A DNA stretch of 64,000 nucleotides from Azospirillum brasilense (GTDB lineage Bacteria; Pseudomonadota; Alphaproteobacteria; Azospirillales; Azospirillaceae): NCBI RefSeq assembly GCF_008365405.1, contig NZ_QOKV01000001.1, positions 505,333 through 569,332 of the forward strand, given 5' to 3'. Below the pieces are notes generated by a model, which made no database searches, was not told the DNA's origin, and worked only from the letters and a program-made list of their open reading frames with translations. Shown here piece after piece: positions 29,139 through 38,534 of the stretch. The number at the start of each line of letters is the position of its first letter. Position 1 is the first letter of the stretch. Position numbers and translations under genes: made by a program.

Positions 29139-29194
29139 GGGCTGGGTCTCCTCCGGGGTGTGGGGCCGTGTGTGGCTCGATGTCCGTGGAGGAG

Positions 29195-29237
29195 AGGGTA
29201 GGCGGATGCCGCCCCCGCCGCTGTGGCCTGGGCCACA
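29195..29237 (-). promoter_or_regulatory. CRP-like site and possible promoter before the curlin-like gene
   Basis: A palindrome at 29222-29237 reads TGTGGCCCAGGCCACA on the minus strand, in the CRP-family form TGTGR-N6-YCACA. It shares GGGCCACAGT and the following GGGGC with the site at 28240-28255. A weak -10 (TACCCT, 29200-29195) is spaced within one base of the distance seen at the other site. Confidence 0.45.
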
Positions 29238-29273
29238 GTGGGGGCATGATTCGGGCGGTTTGTGGGAAGTCGT

Positions 29274-29327
29274 GCCCCCTCCCTAACCCTCCCCTGCGGC
29301 AGCGGGGGGAGGGCCGGGGTGGGGGCA
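29274..29327. repeat. palindromic intergenic repeat, family B copy 1
   Basis: GCCCCCTCCCTAACCCTCCCC at one end and the near complement GGGGGAGGGCCGGGGTGGGGGC at the other form a long hairpin just after the topoisomerase stop. The same end sequences occur at 44643-44744 with a longer interior. Confidence 0.75.
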
Positions 29328-29336
29328 ATCAGGCGC

Positions 29337-31568
29337 TCAGCGCGCGTGCTGGTCCAGGAACTGGCGGCAGGAATCGAAGTCCTGGAGCACCGTGTCCGAC
29401 AGCTCTACACCCTTGCGGTCGGCGAGGCTGCGGGCGAAGGCGACCATCTTGTCCGTCGGGGCCTTGCGCCGTGCGCCGCTCGACGGTGCGGCGGGGGCCG
29501 GCGGGACAGCGTCGGCGACCGGAGCGATCGAGTCGGGAACCTCCGGCGCGGCCTTCGCCTTGCGGCTGCGCCGGGGCGTCTTCGGCGCTTCGCCGTCCAT
29601 GCCGACGGCAGCGACCGCCGTCTTGCGGATGCGCGTGCGCGGTGCGGCACCGGCGGCGCGCGGGCTGGCGGAGCGGCGGCGGCCGGCGCCCCGTCCGGCG
29701 CGGATCGGACCGCTGCGCACGCCGAGATCCACCGCCGGCCCCCGGTTGCCGACCAGCACACCGATCAGCCGCCCGGCCTCGTCGGCGATGCCGTCGATGA
29801 CGGTGCGGAAGTCGGCGCGCCCGACCACCACCTCGTCCAGCCGCATCTCCCACAGGGCGGTGGTGCCGGGATCGACCAGGGTGGGGGCGGCGCCGCGCAG
29901 GGTCTCGAACAATTGCAGCCCGGCGGGGGTGGGCACCAGCCACTTGCCGTCGGCGCCCAGCAGGTTCTGCCGCCGCAGGCCCTTGATGATCTCGGCGCGG
30001 GTGGCCGGGGTGCCAATGCCCTTGGCCTCCTTCAGCCGGTCGCGCAACGCCGGGTCCTCGACGAAGCGCCAGGCGTTCTGCATGGCGTCGACCAGCGTGC
30101 CCTCGTTGTAGCGCGGCGGCGCCTGGGTCCGCTTGGCCTCCACACGTGGCTCGGACAGGCGGGCCGGCTCGCCGTCGGTCAGCGGGGGCAGGGTCTGCTC
30201 CTCCTCCTTCTCGTCGGGTTTGCTGTCCGTCTCGGCGGAGCCGAAGGCCGCCTTCCAGCCGAGCTTCAGGGGGATGCGCCCAACCGCGCGGAAGACCACC
30301 GATTTTCCCTCGACGGGCACATTCATCAGGACGGTGGTCTGCCGGTACTCGTAGTCGGGCATCACGGCAGCGAGGTAGGAGCGGCAGATCAGCGCATAAA
30401 GCCGCTTCTCGTCGTCGGTCAGCCGGTTCAGCCGGCTTTCCAGATCGTCCAGCACGTTGACATTGGGTACGATGGCGTGGTGCGACACGCCCTCCAGCGC
30501 CTTGTCGCAGAAATGGCCGGACTTGCCGCGGCGGATCACCGGGCGGGACAGGTCGAGATGGGCGAAGCCGCGCAGCCGGGTCAGCGCTCCGGTGATCGCC
30601 GGAACGTCGGCGATCTGGTTCTCCGACAGGTGGCGCGCCTCGGCGCGCGGGTAGGTGATGAGCTTCTTGCCCTCGCCGTCGTAAAGCTCCTGCGCGACCT
30701 CCAGCGTGCGGTCGGCGGTCCAGCCCCAGCGCTGGCCGCAGGTCTTCTGGAGCGCTGGCAGGTCGTAGAGCTTCGGCGGGGCCTGCCGCCGGTCCTCCAC
30801 CGTCACCGACAGCGGGCCGCCATGGCCGTCGGCGGCGCAGGCGATGGCCTCGGCGCGGGCGCGGTCCTTGATGCGGTCCTTCGGTAGCGGGGCGTGGCGC
30901 ATCAGGAAGGAGCCCCCCGCGGCGGTGGCCGTCGCCACGACCTCGAAATAATCCTCGGGCTTGAAGTTGCGGATCTCCAGCTCGCGCAGGCAGACGATGG
31001 ACAGGGTCGGCGTCTTCACCCGCCCGATGCCGATCACCCCGCGCGTCCCCGGCGCCAGCAGCGTCTTGGTCGCCGTGCGGGTCAGGGAGAGGTTGAAGAT
31101 CTGGTCGGCCTGCTGGCGGGCCACCGCCGCCTCGTAGAGCGGGCGAAGCTCCGTGTTCGGCTTCAGCTTCGCGAAGGCGTCACGGATCGTCTTGGGGTCC
31201 TGGGCGGTGAACAGGGCGCGCTGCACCCGCCCGCGGAAGCCCAGATGCTCCAGGATCTCCTGGCCGATCAACTGCCCCTCGCGGTCGCAGTCGGTGGCGA
31301 GGATGACCTGGTCGCAGCCCTTCAGCGCCGCCTTGATGGCCGCCAGCTTCGCCGTTTTGTTACCGCCGCTGTCCGGCCGGGTCGGGTAGAGTCCGTCGGG
31401 CTTCAGCAGGGTGGGCGCCCAGCGCTTCCAGTCCGGGTTGACCTCGTCCGGTTCGGCCAGACGCAGCAGGTGTCCCTCGGCCGGCAGGATGCGCCCGTAG
31501 CGATCCCCCAGCGCGGCGCGCAGGTCCTTTGCCTGACTGGATTTTTCCGTGATGATGAGCGTGGCCAT
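29337..31568 (-). CDS. type IA DNA topoisomerase, TopB-like
   Basis: A 743-residue type IA topoisomerase. The N-terminus has the Toprim domain (TLIITEKSSQAKDLRAAL; ATDCDREGQLIG near 97-108). IGIGRVKTPTLSIVCLRE and the active-site Tyr in LITYPRAEARHL (about 305) match topoisomerase III. It passes single strands to relax or decatenate DNA. No C-terminal zinc-finger cysteines are seen; instead the last 130 residues are a basic Ala/Arg/Pro tail. The start at 31568 (MATLIITEK) begins at the first Toprim strand. It is divergent from the serine protease gene with only 21 bases between. Confidence 0.85.
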   Translation of the reverse strand: MATLIITEKSSQAKDLRAALGDRYGRILPAEGHLLRLAEPDEVNPDWKRWAPTLLKPDGLYPTRPDSGGNKTAKLAAIKAALKGCDQVILATDCDREGQLIGQEILEHLGFRGRVQRALFTAQDPKTIRDAFAKLKPNTELRPLYEAAVARQQADQIFNLSLTRTATKTLLAPGTRGVIGIGRVKTPTLSIVCLRELEIRNFKPEDYFEVVATATAAGGSFLMRHAPLPKDRIKDRARAEAIACAADGHGGPLSVTVEDRRQAPPKLYDLPALQKTCGQRWGWTADRTLEVAQELYDGEGKKLITYPRAEARHLSENQIADVPAITGALTRLRGFAHLDLSRPVIRRGKSGHFCDKALEGVSHHAIVPNVNVLDDLESRLNRLTDDEKRLYALICRSYLAAVMPDYEYRQTTVLMNVPVEGKSVVFRAVGRIPLKLGWKAAFGSAETDSKPDEKEEEQTLPPLTDGEPARLSEPRVEAKRTQAPPRYNEGTLVDAMQNAWRFVEDPALRDRLKEAKGIGTPATRAEIIKGLRRQNLLGADGKWLVPTPAGLQLFETLRGAAPTLVDPGTTALWEMRLDEVVVGRADFRTVIDGIADEAGRLIGVLVGNRGPAVDLGVRSGPIRAGRGAGRRRSASPRAAGAAPRTRIRKTAVAAVGMDGEAPKTPRRSRKAKAAPEVPDSIAPVADAVPPAPAAPSSGARRKAPTDKMVAFARSLADRKGVELSDTVLQDFDSCRQFLDQHAR

Positions 31569-31589
31569 GACCGCCATGGTAAGACGAAC

Positions 31590-32399
31590 ATGAAAACGTA
31601 TCAAGAACACTTGATGGCTGTCCTGCGCGGACTCGTGGTCGCCGCGCCGCTTCTCGTGGCCGCCCTGCCGACGGCGGCGCAGAACCCGCTGCTGCCGGGG
31701 ATCGGGGCGAAGGACCGGCGGGTGGTGGTGGATGCCACGCACGCACCGTGGAACAGCCTCGTCAAGGTGCAGAGCAATCTCGGCGCGCGCTGCACCGGCG
31801 TGCTGGTGGCGCCGCGCCGGGTGGTCACCGCCGCCCATTGCCTGCTGAACCGGGCGCAGCGCTTCCTGCCGGCCTCCTCCCTGCACGTCCTGTTCGGCTA
31901 CGAGCGTGGGGAGTACCGGCAGCACCGCGCCGTCGCCACGCTGGAAACCGGCGGCCCTTACGACAAGGAAAGGCGTCTCGACGGGCTGGTCGGCGACTGG
32001 GCGGTGCTGACGCTGGACGGCGACGCGCCGGAGGGGATGCCGCCGCTGCCGCTCGCCCGGGTCCCGCCGGATGCCGGCACGCCGCTGATGCTGGGCGGCT
32101 ACAGCCAGGACCGGGCGCACCTCGTCACCGCCGACACCGGCTGCGCGGCGCGCGGCATCAACGACACCGACCGCGGGCCGCTGCTCGTCCACGACTGCGA
32201 CGGGACGCGCGGGGTGAGCGGGGCGGCGCTGCTGGTGCGCACGCCCAGCGTGGATGGCGGCGCGGACGGGGCGGGGGAGGGCTGGGCGGTGGCCGGCATC
32301 GCGGTGGCCGCGGTCAGCGGCCCCAATCCCCGCAACATCGCCGTGCCGAGCGCCGCTTTCGTGGCCGCGGTGGAGGGAAATACGCCTTCTTTGCGGTGA
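31590..32399 (+). CDS. secreted trypsin-like serine protease
   Basis: A 269-residue exported S1-family protein. The signal peptide covers about residues 8-30. The His is in VVTAAHCLL (about 84), the Asp in GDWAVLTL (about 136) and the Ser in RGVSGAALL (about 210). The usual GDSGG is changed to GVSGA, so activity or specificity may differ. Cysteines in RCTGV and TAAHC fit the conserved disulphide. ATG at 31590 is the longest start; ATG at 31614 also leaves a full signal peptide and would give more room to the divergent topoisomerase promoter. Confidence 0.75.
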   Translation: MKTYQEHLMAVLRGLVVAAPLLVAALPTAAQNPLLPGIGAKDRRVVVDATHAPWNSLVKVQSNLGARCTGVLVAPRRVVTAAHCLLNRAQRFLPASSLHVLFGYERGEYRQHRAVATLETGGPYDKERRLDGLVGDWAVLTLDGDAPEGMPPLPLARVPPDAGTPLMLGGYSQDRAHLVTADTGCAARGINDTDRGPLLVHDCDGTRGVSGAALLVRTPSVDGGADGAGEGWAVAGIAVAAVSGPNPRNIAVPSAAFVAAVEGNTPSLR

Positions 32400-32511
32400 T
32401 GCACGGGCGCGGGGCAGCTTTGAGCGGTGGCGCCTCATTTTTTGCTAGGCCCTTGGACGTGAATCGCATAGACGTACGCGCGTTCAAGACCCCGTAACCG
32501 GAGCCGTACCG

Positions 32512-32859
32512 ATGTCGATCCAGCGCTTCCATTCCGGACCGCGCATGAGCCAGATGGTCATCCACAAGGACACGGTCTATCTGGCCGGCCAGGTGGCCAA
32601 CGATCCGACTCCGGACGTGGAGACGCAGACCCGCCAGATCCTGGGCCAGATCGACGCCCTGCTGGCCGAGGGCGGCTCGGACAAGAGCAAGCTGCTGTCC
32701 GCCACCATCTACCTGACGGACATGTCCACCTTCGGCGCGATGAACAAGGCGTGGGAAGCCTGGGTCGATACGGCCAACCCGCCCGCCCGCGCCACCGTGG
32801 AAGCGAAGCTCGCCGCGCCGGAGTATCTCGTTGAAATTCAGGTGACGGCGGCCAAATAA
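32512..32859 (+). CDS. RidA/YjgF-family protein
   Basis: A 115-residue protein of the RidA family, which hydrolyses reactive enamine/imine intermediates such as 2-aminoacrylate from PLP enzymes. Family marks include VYLAGQVANDPTPDVETQTRQIL, SKLLSATIYLTDMSTFGAMNKAW and the C-terminal PPARATVEAKLAAPEYLVEIQVTA. The conserved Arg of the active site is in PPARATVEAKL. It is shorter at the N-terminus than E. coli RidA. It stands alone with a hairpin downstream. Confidence 0.9.
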   Translation: MSIQRFHSGPRMSQMVIHKDTVYLAGQVANDPTPDVETQTRQILGQIDALLAEGGSDKSKLLSATIYLTDMSTFGAMNKAWEAWVDTANPPARATVEAKLAAPEYLVEIQVTAAK

Positions 32860-32942
32860 GCTGCGTAACGGGGCGACCCGGCTCCCTCGGTTGGGGTTTG
32901 CCGGCGTGGCCCACCAGACTGTGAGGGCCGCGTGCTTCGAAA

Positions 32943-32971
32943 AAATCCGGAAGGCTTGACCTTCCGGATTT
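32943..32971. terminator. perfect 12-bp hairpin between ridA-like gene and fusA
   Basis: AAATCCGGAAGG (32943-32954) and CCTTCCGGATTT (32960-32971) enclose a 5-base loop. The symmetric AAA/TTT ends allow weak termination on either strand. Confidence 0.6.
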
Positions 32972-33088
32972 ACAGAACGTTAATCACGCCTTAACAGATC
33001 ATCCGTAAAACCCCGACCAACCTCTGCCGCCGGAGCGGACGACCGTCGTTGCGCTTCGATAGCTGCGTTACAGTAATGGATTCGCAAC

Positions 33089-35233
33089 ATGCCGCGCCAA
33101 ACGCCTCTTTCTGACATCCGGAACATCGGCATCATCGCCCACGTCGATGCCGGCAAGACGACGACCACCGAGCGCATCCTGTACTACACCGGTCGTAAGC
33201 ACACGATCATCGACGTGCACGAGACGAAGGACCTGAAGTCCTCGACCACGACCGACTACATGGAGCAGGAGCAGAAGCGCGGCATCACGATTCAGTCGGC
33301 TGCCGTCTCGACCTTCTGGCGCGGCAAGAAGATCAACGTCATCGACACCCCGGGCCACGTGGACTTCACCATCGAGGTGAACCGCTCGCTCCGCGTGCTC
33401 GACGGCGCGGTCGTCGTGTTCGACGGCGTGGCCGGCGTGGAGCCGCAGTCCGAGACCAACTGGCGCCTTGCGGACAACTACAACGTCCCGCGTATCTGCT
33501 ACGTCAACAAGATGGATCGTTCGGGTGCGAACTTCCAGCGTTGCGTCGGCATGATCAAGGCCCGCCTGAACGCCCGCCCGGTCTGCATCCAGGTTCCGCT
33601 GGGCTCGGAAGACAACTTCCGCGGCATGGTCGACCTGATCGAGATGAAGGCGTACGTCTGGTTCTCGGACGACAAGGACGCCAAGTGGGAAATCTGGGAC
33701 ATCACCGACGATCTGGCGAGCAAGCTCAACCTGACCGTCAAGGAAGACCTGGACAACATCGCCAGCATCCCGGCCCTGCGCGCCGAACTGGTCGACACCG
33801 CGCTCGAGATGGACGACGCGGCGATGGAAGCCTACCTGGAGTCGGGTGAGGAGCCGTCGGCCGACGTGCTGCGCACCTGCCTGCGCAAGGGCACCATCAC
33901 CAGCACCTTCACCCCGGTTCTCTGCGGCTCGTCCTACAAGAACAAGGGCGTCTGCCAGGTTCTGGACGCGGTCGTCGATCTGCTGCCGGCCCCGACCGAC
34001 GTCGAGGCCATCAAGACGGTGGACGAGGACGGCAATCCGAACGGCGAGCGTCTCAGCTCCGACGACGCGCCCTTCGCGGCGCTGGCCTTCAAGGTGCTGA
34101 ACGACACCTACGGCTCGCTGACCTTCGTGCGCGTCTATTCGGGCGTGCTGACCAAGGGCATGTCGGTCCTGAACACGACCCGCGGCAAGCGCGAGAAGAT
34201 CGGCCGCATGGTCGAGATGTTCGCCGCCCAGGCCAACCCGATCGAGGAAGCCCGCGCCGGCGACATCATCGCGCTCGTCTCCCTGCAGGAGACGGACACC
34301 GGTGACACGCTCTGCGACGCCGCCCATCCGGTGATCCTGGAGCGCATGCGCTTCCCCGACCCCGTCATCAGCGTCTCGGTCGAGCCGAAGACCAAGGGCG
34401 AGCAGGAGAAGTTCTCCATCGCGCTCGGCAAGATGGTTCGCGCGGACCCGTCGCTGCGTCTGGAGACCGACCGTGAAACCGGCCAGACCATCCTGCGCGG
34501 CATGGGCGAGCTGCACCTGGAAGTGACGCTGGACCGTCTGCGCACGGAGTTCGGCGTGGAAGGCAACATGGGCAAGCCCCAGGTCGCCTACCGCGAGACG
34601 ATCACCAAGCCGGTCGAGTACACCTACACCCACAAGAAGCAGACCGGCGGTTCGGGCCAGTTCGCCGAAGTCAAGATCGTCTTCGAGCCGCTGGAGCGTG
34701 GCGAGGGCTTCGTGTTCAAGGACGAGACGGTCGGCGGCACGGTGCCGCGCGAATACGTCCCGTCGGTCGCGAAGGGCCTGGAGATGCAGAAGGAAGAGGG
34801 CGTGCTCGCCTCCTACCCGACTGTGGACTTCCGCGCCCGTCTGGTGGACGGCAAGTACCACGACGTCGACTCGAACGCCCTGACGTTCGAAATCGCCGCC
34901 AAGGCCTGCTTCCGTGAAGCCCTCAAGCAGGCCGGCCCGATCCTGCTCGAGCCGGTCATGAAGGTCGAGGTCGTCACCCCGGACGATTACCTGGGCGACG
35001 TCATCGGCGACGTGAACCGCCGCCGCGGCACGGTGCTGGGCCAGCTCGAGCGTGGCACCAACATCGCCGTCGAGGCCCACGTGCCGCTGAACGAGATGTT
35101 CGGCTACATCGGCCAGCTCCGTGGCATGACCTCGGGCCGCGCGTCCTACACGATGGAGTTCAGCCACTACGAGCCGGTGCCGCGCAACGTCACCGACGAG
35201 ATCGTGGCGGGCCGCAGCAACAAGGCCGCCTGA
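33089..35233 (+). CDS. fusA: translation elongation factor G
   Basis: GTPase that moves tRNAs and mRNA through the ribosome. The 714-residue protein has the P loop [15 protein letters not shown] (about 17-31), switch sequences [16 protein letters not shown] and NKMD, the domain II core, and domains III-V with GGSGQFAEV and a C-terminal [10 protein letters not shown]. It is not next to tufA/rpsG, so it is either a stand-alone or second fusA copy; the sequence looks canonical. The sequence departs slightly from the usual ([19 protein letters not shown]), as in other EF-G paralogues. Confidence 0.93.
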   Translation: MPRQTPLSDIRNIGIIAHVDAGKTTTTERILYYTGRKHTIIDVHETKDLKSSTTTDYMEQEQKRGITIQSAAVSTFWRGKKINVIDTPGHVDFTIEVNRSLRVLDGAVVVFDGVAGVEPQSETNWRLADNYNVPRICYVNKMDRSGANFQRCVGMIKARLNARPVCIQVPLGSEDNFRGMVDLIEMKAYVWFSDDKDAKWEIWDITDDLASKLNLTVKEDLDNIASIPALRAELVDTALEMDDAAMEAYLESGEEPSADVLRTCLRKGTITSTFTPVLCGSSYKNKGVCQVLDAVVDLLPAPTDVEAIKTVDEDGNPNGERLSSDDAPFAALAFKVLNDTYGSLTFVRVYSGVLTKGMSVLNTTRGKREKIGRMVEMFAAQANPIEEARAGDIIALVSLQETDTGDTLCDAAHPVILERMRFPDPVISVSVEPKTKGEQEKFSIALGKMVRADPSLRLETDRETGQTILRGMGELHLEVTLDRLRTEFGVEGNMGKPQVAYRETITKPVEYTYTHKKQTGGSGQFAEVKIVFEPLERGEGFVFKDETVGGTVPREYVPSVAKGLEMQKEEGVLASYPTVDFRARLVDGKYHDVDSNALTFEIAAKACFREALKQAGPILLEPVMKVEVVTPDDYLGDVIGDVNRRRGTVLGQLERGTNIAVEAHVPLNEMFGYIGQLRGMTSGRASYTMEFSHYEPVPRNVTDEIVAGRSNKAA

Positions 35234-35259
35234 TAACGGGCTGCTGCTTTCAGGGGAAG

Positions 35260-35294
35260 GGGCCGGCGAAGCGATTCGCCGGCCCTTTTTCTTT
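35260..35294 (+). terminator. intrinsic terminator after fusA
   Basis: An 11-bp stem (GGGCCGGCGAA/TTCGCCGGCCC) with a GCGA loop is followed by TTTTTCTTT, 27 bases after the stop. Confidence 0.85.
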
Positions 35295-35405
35295 GTCCGG
35301 CGGGAACTTTGCCGGGACCACCCCGGCGGGATGAGGGATTCCTCTTGCGGCGATACCACTTTCGGATCAGTGTTGCTGGTAAGTGACGCATCCCAGTTTT
35401 TGGGA

Positions 35406-35978
35406 ATGACCCAGCGAATCTTCTTGCCCGTGGCCGTCGTGGCCCTTCTGCTCCTCGGCGCTTCCGGCCCCGGCTCGCGGGCTTGGGCAGGGCAGGAGGA
35501 CGCGCGACTCGGTGGACTGTTCCAGGACCTGCAGACCGCCGGCGACGCGGTCGCGGCGGAGGCGGTCGAGGACCGCATCTGGGACGTCTGGCTGGAGCAT
35601 CCCAGCGACGACCTGATCGTGCTGATGCACCATGGCGTGCAGAGCCTGAACGCCGACCGCTACGGCGAGGCGCTGGCCGCCTTCGATCAGGTGGTCGCCG
35701 CCGACCCGACCTACGCCGAGGGCTGGAACAAGCGGGCCAACGCCGAGTACATGCTGGGGGATTACGACGCCGCGGTGCGCGACATCCGCCGCGTGCTGGC
35801 GCTGGAACCGCGGCATTTCGGGGCGCTGGCGGGGCTGGGCCTCGTCTACCTCGCCATCGACCAGCCGGCGGGAGCGTTGCGTGCCTTCGACGCGGCGCTG
35901 GCCATCAACCCGCACCTCGACCGCGTTCGCCAGCAGGCCGCGACCATTCGTCTGCGCATCGCCGGATCGGCGCTGTAA
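35406..35978 (+). CDS. exported TPR-repeat protein
   Basis: A 190-residue protein with a signal peptide (1-29, IFLPVAVVALLLLGASG...AWA). The mature part contains about three tetratricopeptide repeats (for example YGEALAAFDQVVAADPTYAEGWNKRAN and GALAGLGLVYLAIDQPAGALRAFDAALAINP). TPRs bind other proteins; the partner is unknown. Start ATG at 35406 begins the signal peptide; the ORF runs further upstream without similarity. It precedes the DegP gene by 120 bases on the same strand. Confidence 0.75.
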   Translation: MTQRIFLPVAVVALLLLGASGPGSRAWAGQEDARLGGLFQDLQTAGDAVAAEAVEDRIWDVWLEHPSDDLIVLMHHGVQSLNADRYGEALAAFDQVVAADPTYAEGWNKRANAEYMLGDYDAAVRDIRRVLALEPRHFGALAGLGLVYLAIDQPAGALRAFDAALAINPHLDRVRQQAATIRLRIAGSAL

Positions 35979-36098
35979 GCGGCGCGGATTTATAGTCCCT
36001 CCCTGAAAAACTTTTAATCCGCCCGCAAGCCCCCCGTGACTCGGCGCCCGCTACGTTCAGGGCAACGAACAACGCATGCCAGTCACGGAGAGCAACCG

Positions 36099-37649
36099 AT
36101 GTCCACCACCGCCAACGCCGGACGCGCCCCGCGGTCAAGCCGGGTGCGGCGTACCATCGCCGCCGTCCTCCTCGGCACCACGGTGCTGACCGGTCCATTC
36201 CTGATCGCAAACCAGTCGACCGCCGCGGCCGCCGAAAGCGTCCTGACGCAAAATATGCCGGGCAGCTTCGCCGATCTGGCGGCCAAGGTGTCGCCAGCCG
36301 TGGTGAACGTCTCCACCACCCAGCAGGCCAAGGCCGAGCGCGTCAACCCGCGCATGCCCGGCTTCCCGCCGGGGTCGCCCTTCGAAGAGTTCTTCCGCCA
36401 GTTCCAGGACCAGTTCGGCCAAAATGGCGCCCCAGGCGGCGCTCCGGACGACGAGTCCGAAGGCCAGCCGCGCGGCAAGGTCGGCTCGCTCGGCTCCGGC
36501 TTCATCATCGACGCGGCCGGCTATGTGGTGACCAACAACCACGTCATCGACGGCGCCGACGAGATCAAGGTCACGCTCCAGGACGGAACGGAGCTGCCCG
36601 CCACGCTGGTCGGCCGCGACGCCAAGACCGACATCGCGCTGCTGAAGGTGACGTCCGACAAGGCGCTGCCCGCGCTGGACTGGGGCGACAGCGACGCCGC
36701 CCGCGTCGGCGACTGGGTGATGGCCGTCGGCAACCCCTTCGGTCTGGGCGGCACGGTGACCAAGGGCATCATCTCGGCCCGCGGGCGCGACATCCACAGC
36801 GGGCCCTACGACGATTATCTCCAGCTCGACGCCGCCATCAACCGGGGCAACTCGGGCGGCCCGACCTTCACCCTGGATGGCCGGGTGATCGGCATCAACA
36901 CCGCCATCTATTCGCCCAACGGCGGCTCGGTCGGCATCGGCTTCGCCATCCCGTCCAACATCGCCAAGCAGGTCGTCGCCCAGTTGAAGGAGAACGGCCA
37001 TGTCGAGCGCGGCTGGCTGGGCGTGAAGATCCAGGAGATGTCGCCGGAGATCGCCGAGTCGGTCGGCCTGTCCCAGCCCAAGGGCGCGCTGGTCGCCGAG
37101 GTGACCCCGGACAGCCCCGCCGCCAAGGCCGGCGTGCGCCAGGGCGACGTCATCCTGGCCTATGGCGGCAAGCCGGTGAACACGCTGCGCGACCTGACCC
37201 GCTGGGTGGCCGACACCAAGGCCGGCGACTCGGTGGACATGACCGTGGTCCGCAAGGGCAAGGAGACGACCCTGACCGCGCACATCGCGCCGCTGCCCGC
37301 CGAACAGCGCATGGCCGCCGCGGAGGGGACCGGTCCCGCCGCCGACAGCGCGGTGGAGACGGTCAAGGGATTGAAGCTGGCCCCGCTGGACGGTGCGGCC
37401 CGCAGCCGCCTCGGCCTGGGCGAGGGCGTGAAGGGCGTGGTCGTCACCTCGGTGTCGCCGCAGGCCGGTGATCTGGCCGTCCGTCCAGGCGATGTGATCG
37501 TGAAGGTCGGCGACCACAGCGTGACCTCCCCCGCGGAGGTGACCAAGAGCCTGCACGAGGCTGAAAAGGATGGCCGCAAAGCGGTCCTGCTGCTGGTCAA
37601 CCGCGGCGGCAACGAGAGTTTCGTCCCGCTGAAGCTCGGCAAGGCGTGA
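36099..37649 (+). CDS. degP: periplasmic serine protease DegP/HtrA
   Basis: Envelope quality-control protease and chaperone. The 516-residue precursor has a signal peptide (about 1-45). The catalytic triad is present: His in VTNNHVIDG (about 148), Asp in KTDIALLKV (about 178), Ser in RGNSGGPTF (about 252). Two PDZ domains follow (about 300-390 and 430-510; the first with GWLGVKIQEMSPEIAE). The start MSTTANAGR follows CACGGAGAG. An OmpR-type regulator and kinase lie downstream, which often control envelope stress; a 17-bp hairpin separates them. Confidence 0.92.
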   Translation: MSTTANAGRAPRSSRVRRTIAAVLLGTTVLTGPFLIANQSTAAAAESVLTQNMPGSFADLAAKVSPAVVNVSTTQQAKAERVNPRMPGFPPGSPFEEFFRQFQDQFGQNGAPGGAPDDESEGQPRGKVGSLGSGFIIDAAGYVVTNNHVIDGADEIKVTLQDGTELPATLVGRDAKTDIALLKVTSDKALPALDWGDSDAARVGDWVMAVGNPFGLGGTVTKGIISARGRDIHSGPYDDYLQLDAAINRGNSGGPTFTLDGRVIGINTAIYSPNGGSVGIGFAIPSNIAKQVVAQLKENGHVERGWLGVKIQEMSPEIAESVGLSQPKGALVAEVTPDSPAAKAGVRQGDVILAYGGKPVNTLRDLTRWVADTKAGDSVDMTVVRKGKETTLTAHIAPLPAEQRMAAAEGTGPAADSAVETVKGLKLAPLDGAARSRLGLGEGVKGVVVTSVSPQAGDLAVRPGDVIVKVGDHSVTSPAEVTKSLHEAEKDGRKAVLLLVNRGGNESFVPLKLGKA

Positions 37650-37689
37650 CGCCGGAAAACACCGGCGATCCTCCCGTCGTTGGTGTGAT

Positions 37690-37739
37690 GGGGGAGGGTG
37701 TCCGCGGTGCGAGCCCCCGCCGCGCGGACATCCTCCCCC
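37690..37739. terminator. 17-bp hairpin between degP and the response regulator
   Basis: GGGGGAGGGTGTCCGCG (37690-37706) pairs with CGCGGACATCCTCCCCC (37723-37739), one G-U pair, loop 16 bases. A pyrimidine-rich TTCGTTTCGTTT follows. It could partly terminate degP transcription. Confidence 0.55.
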
Positions 37740-37825
37740 TTCGTTTCGTTTGGCCCTTTTCCCTCCCCAGAGGGGCGAGGGCATTCATCTTTTGACCGTC
37801 GGAAGGATGAGGTAGACTCATGCTC

Positions 37826-38503
37826 ATGAAAGTCCTCGTCATCGAAGACGACCAGCAAGCCGCCTCCTATCTGGCCAAGGGGCTGAAGGAGGCCGGGCAT
37901 GTCGTGGACGCCGCCAACGACGGCAAGGAGGGGCTCTTCCTGGCCGGCTCCGAGCATTACGATGTCATGATCGTCGACCGCATGCTGCCGGGCCGCGACG
38001 GGCTGTCGCTGGTCGAGATCCTGCGCGCCACCGGCAACGACACGCCGGTGCTGTTCCTCTCCGCGCTCGGCAGCGTCGACGACCGGGTGAAGGGGCTGAA
38101 GGCCGGCGGCGACGATTACCTGACCAAGCCCTTCGCCTTTTCCGAGCTGCTCGCCCGGATCGAGGTGCTGGTGCGCCGCCGCAGCGCGGCCCAGCCGCAG
38201 ACCCGGCTGACGGTCGCCGACCTGGAACTGGACCTGCTGTCGCGCACCGTCCGCCGGGCCGGCAAGTCCATCGACCTGCTGCCGCGGGAGTTCGCCCTGC
38301 TGGAGTATCTGATGCGCAACGCCGGCAGCGTGGTGACCCGCACCATGATGCTGGAGAATGTGTGGGACTATCACTTCGACCCGCAGACCAACGTCATCGA
38401 CGTGCACATCGCCCGCCTGCGCCAGAAGATCGACAAGGATTTCCCGACGCCGCTAATCCACACGGTGCGCGGCGCCGGCTACAGCCTGCGGGCGCCGCAG
38501 TGA
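37826..38503 (+). CDS. OmpR-family response regulator
   Basis: A 225-residue two-component regulator. The receiver domain has acidic residues VIEDD (7-11), phosphorylation Asp in MIVDRMLPGRDG (about 52) and Lys in TKPFAF (about 102). The C-terminal winged helix (about 130-223) ends VRGAGYSLRAPQ. ATG at 37826 (MKVLVIEDD) is preferred; ATG at 37820 adds two residues. It is followed by its kinase after 31 bases. The position behind degP suggests envelope or metal stress control. Confidence 0.9.
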   Translation: MKVLVIEDDQQAASYLAKGLKEAGHVVDAANDGKEGLFLAGSEHYDVMIVDRMLPGRDGLSLVEILRATGNDTPVLFLSALGSVDDRVKGLKAGGDDYLTKPFAFSELLARIEVLVRRRSAAQPQTRLTVADLELDLLSRTVRRAGKSIDLLPREFALLEYLMRNAGSVVTRTMMLENVWDYHFDPQTNVIDVHIARLRQKIDKDFPTPLIHTVRGAGYSLRAPQ

Positions 38504-38534
38504 TGGTGGCGGCCATGGTGGCCAGCGGGGGAGC

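Noticed and set aside
32943..32971. possible riboswitch or leader before fusA
   Set aside because: Only a simple symmetric hairpin is seen, with no conserved aptamer-like elements; listed as a terminator-type hairpin instead.
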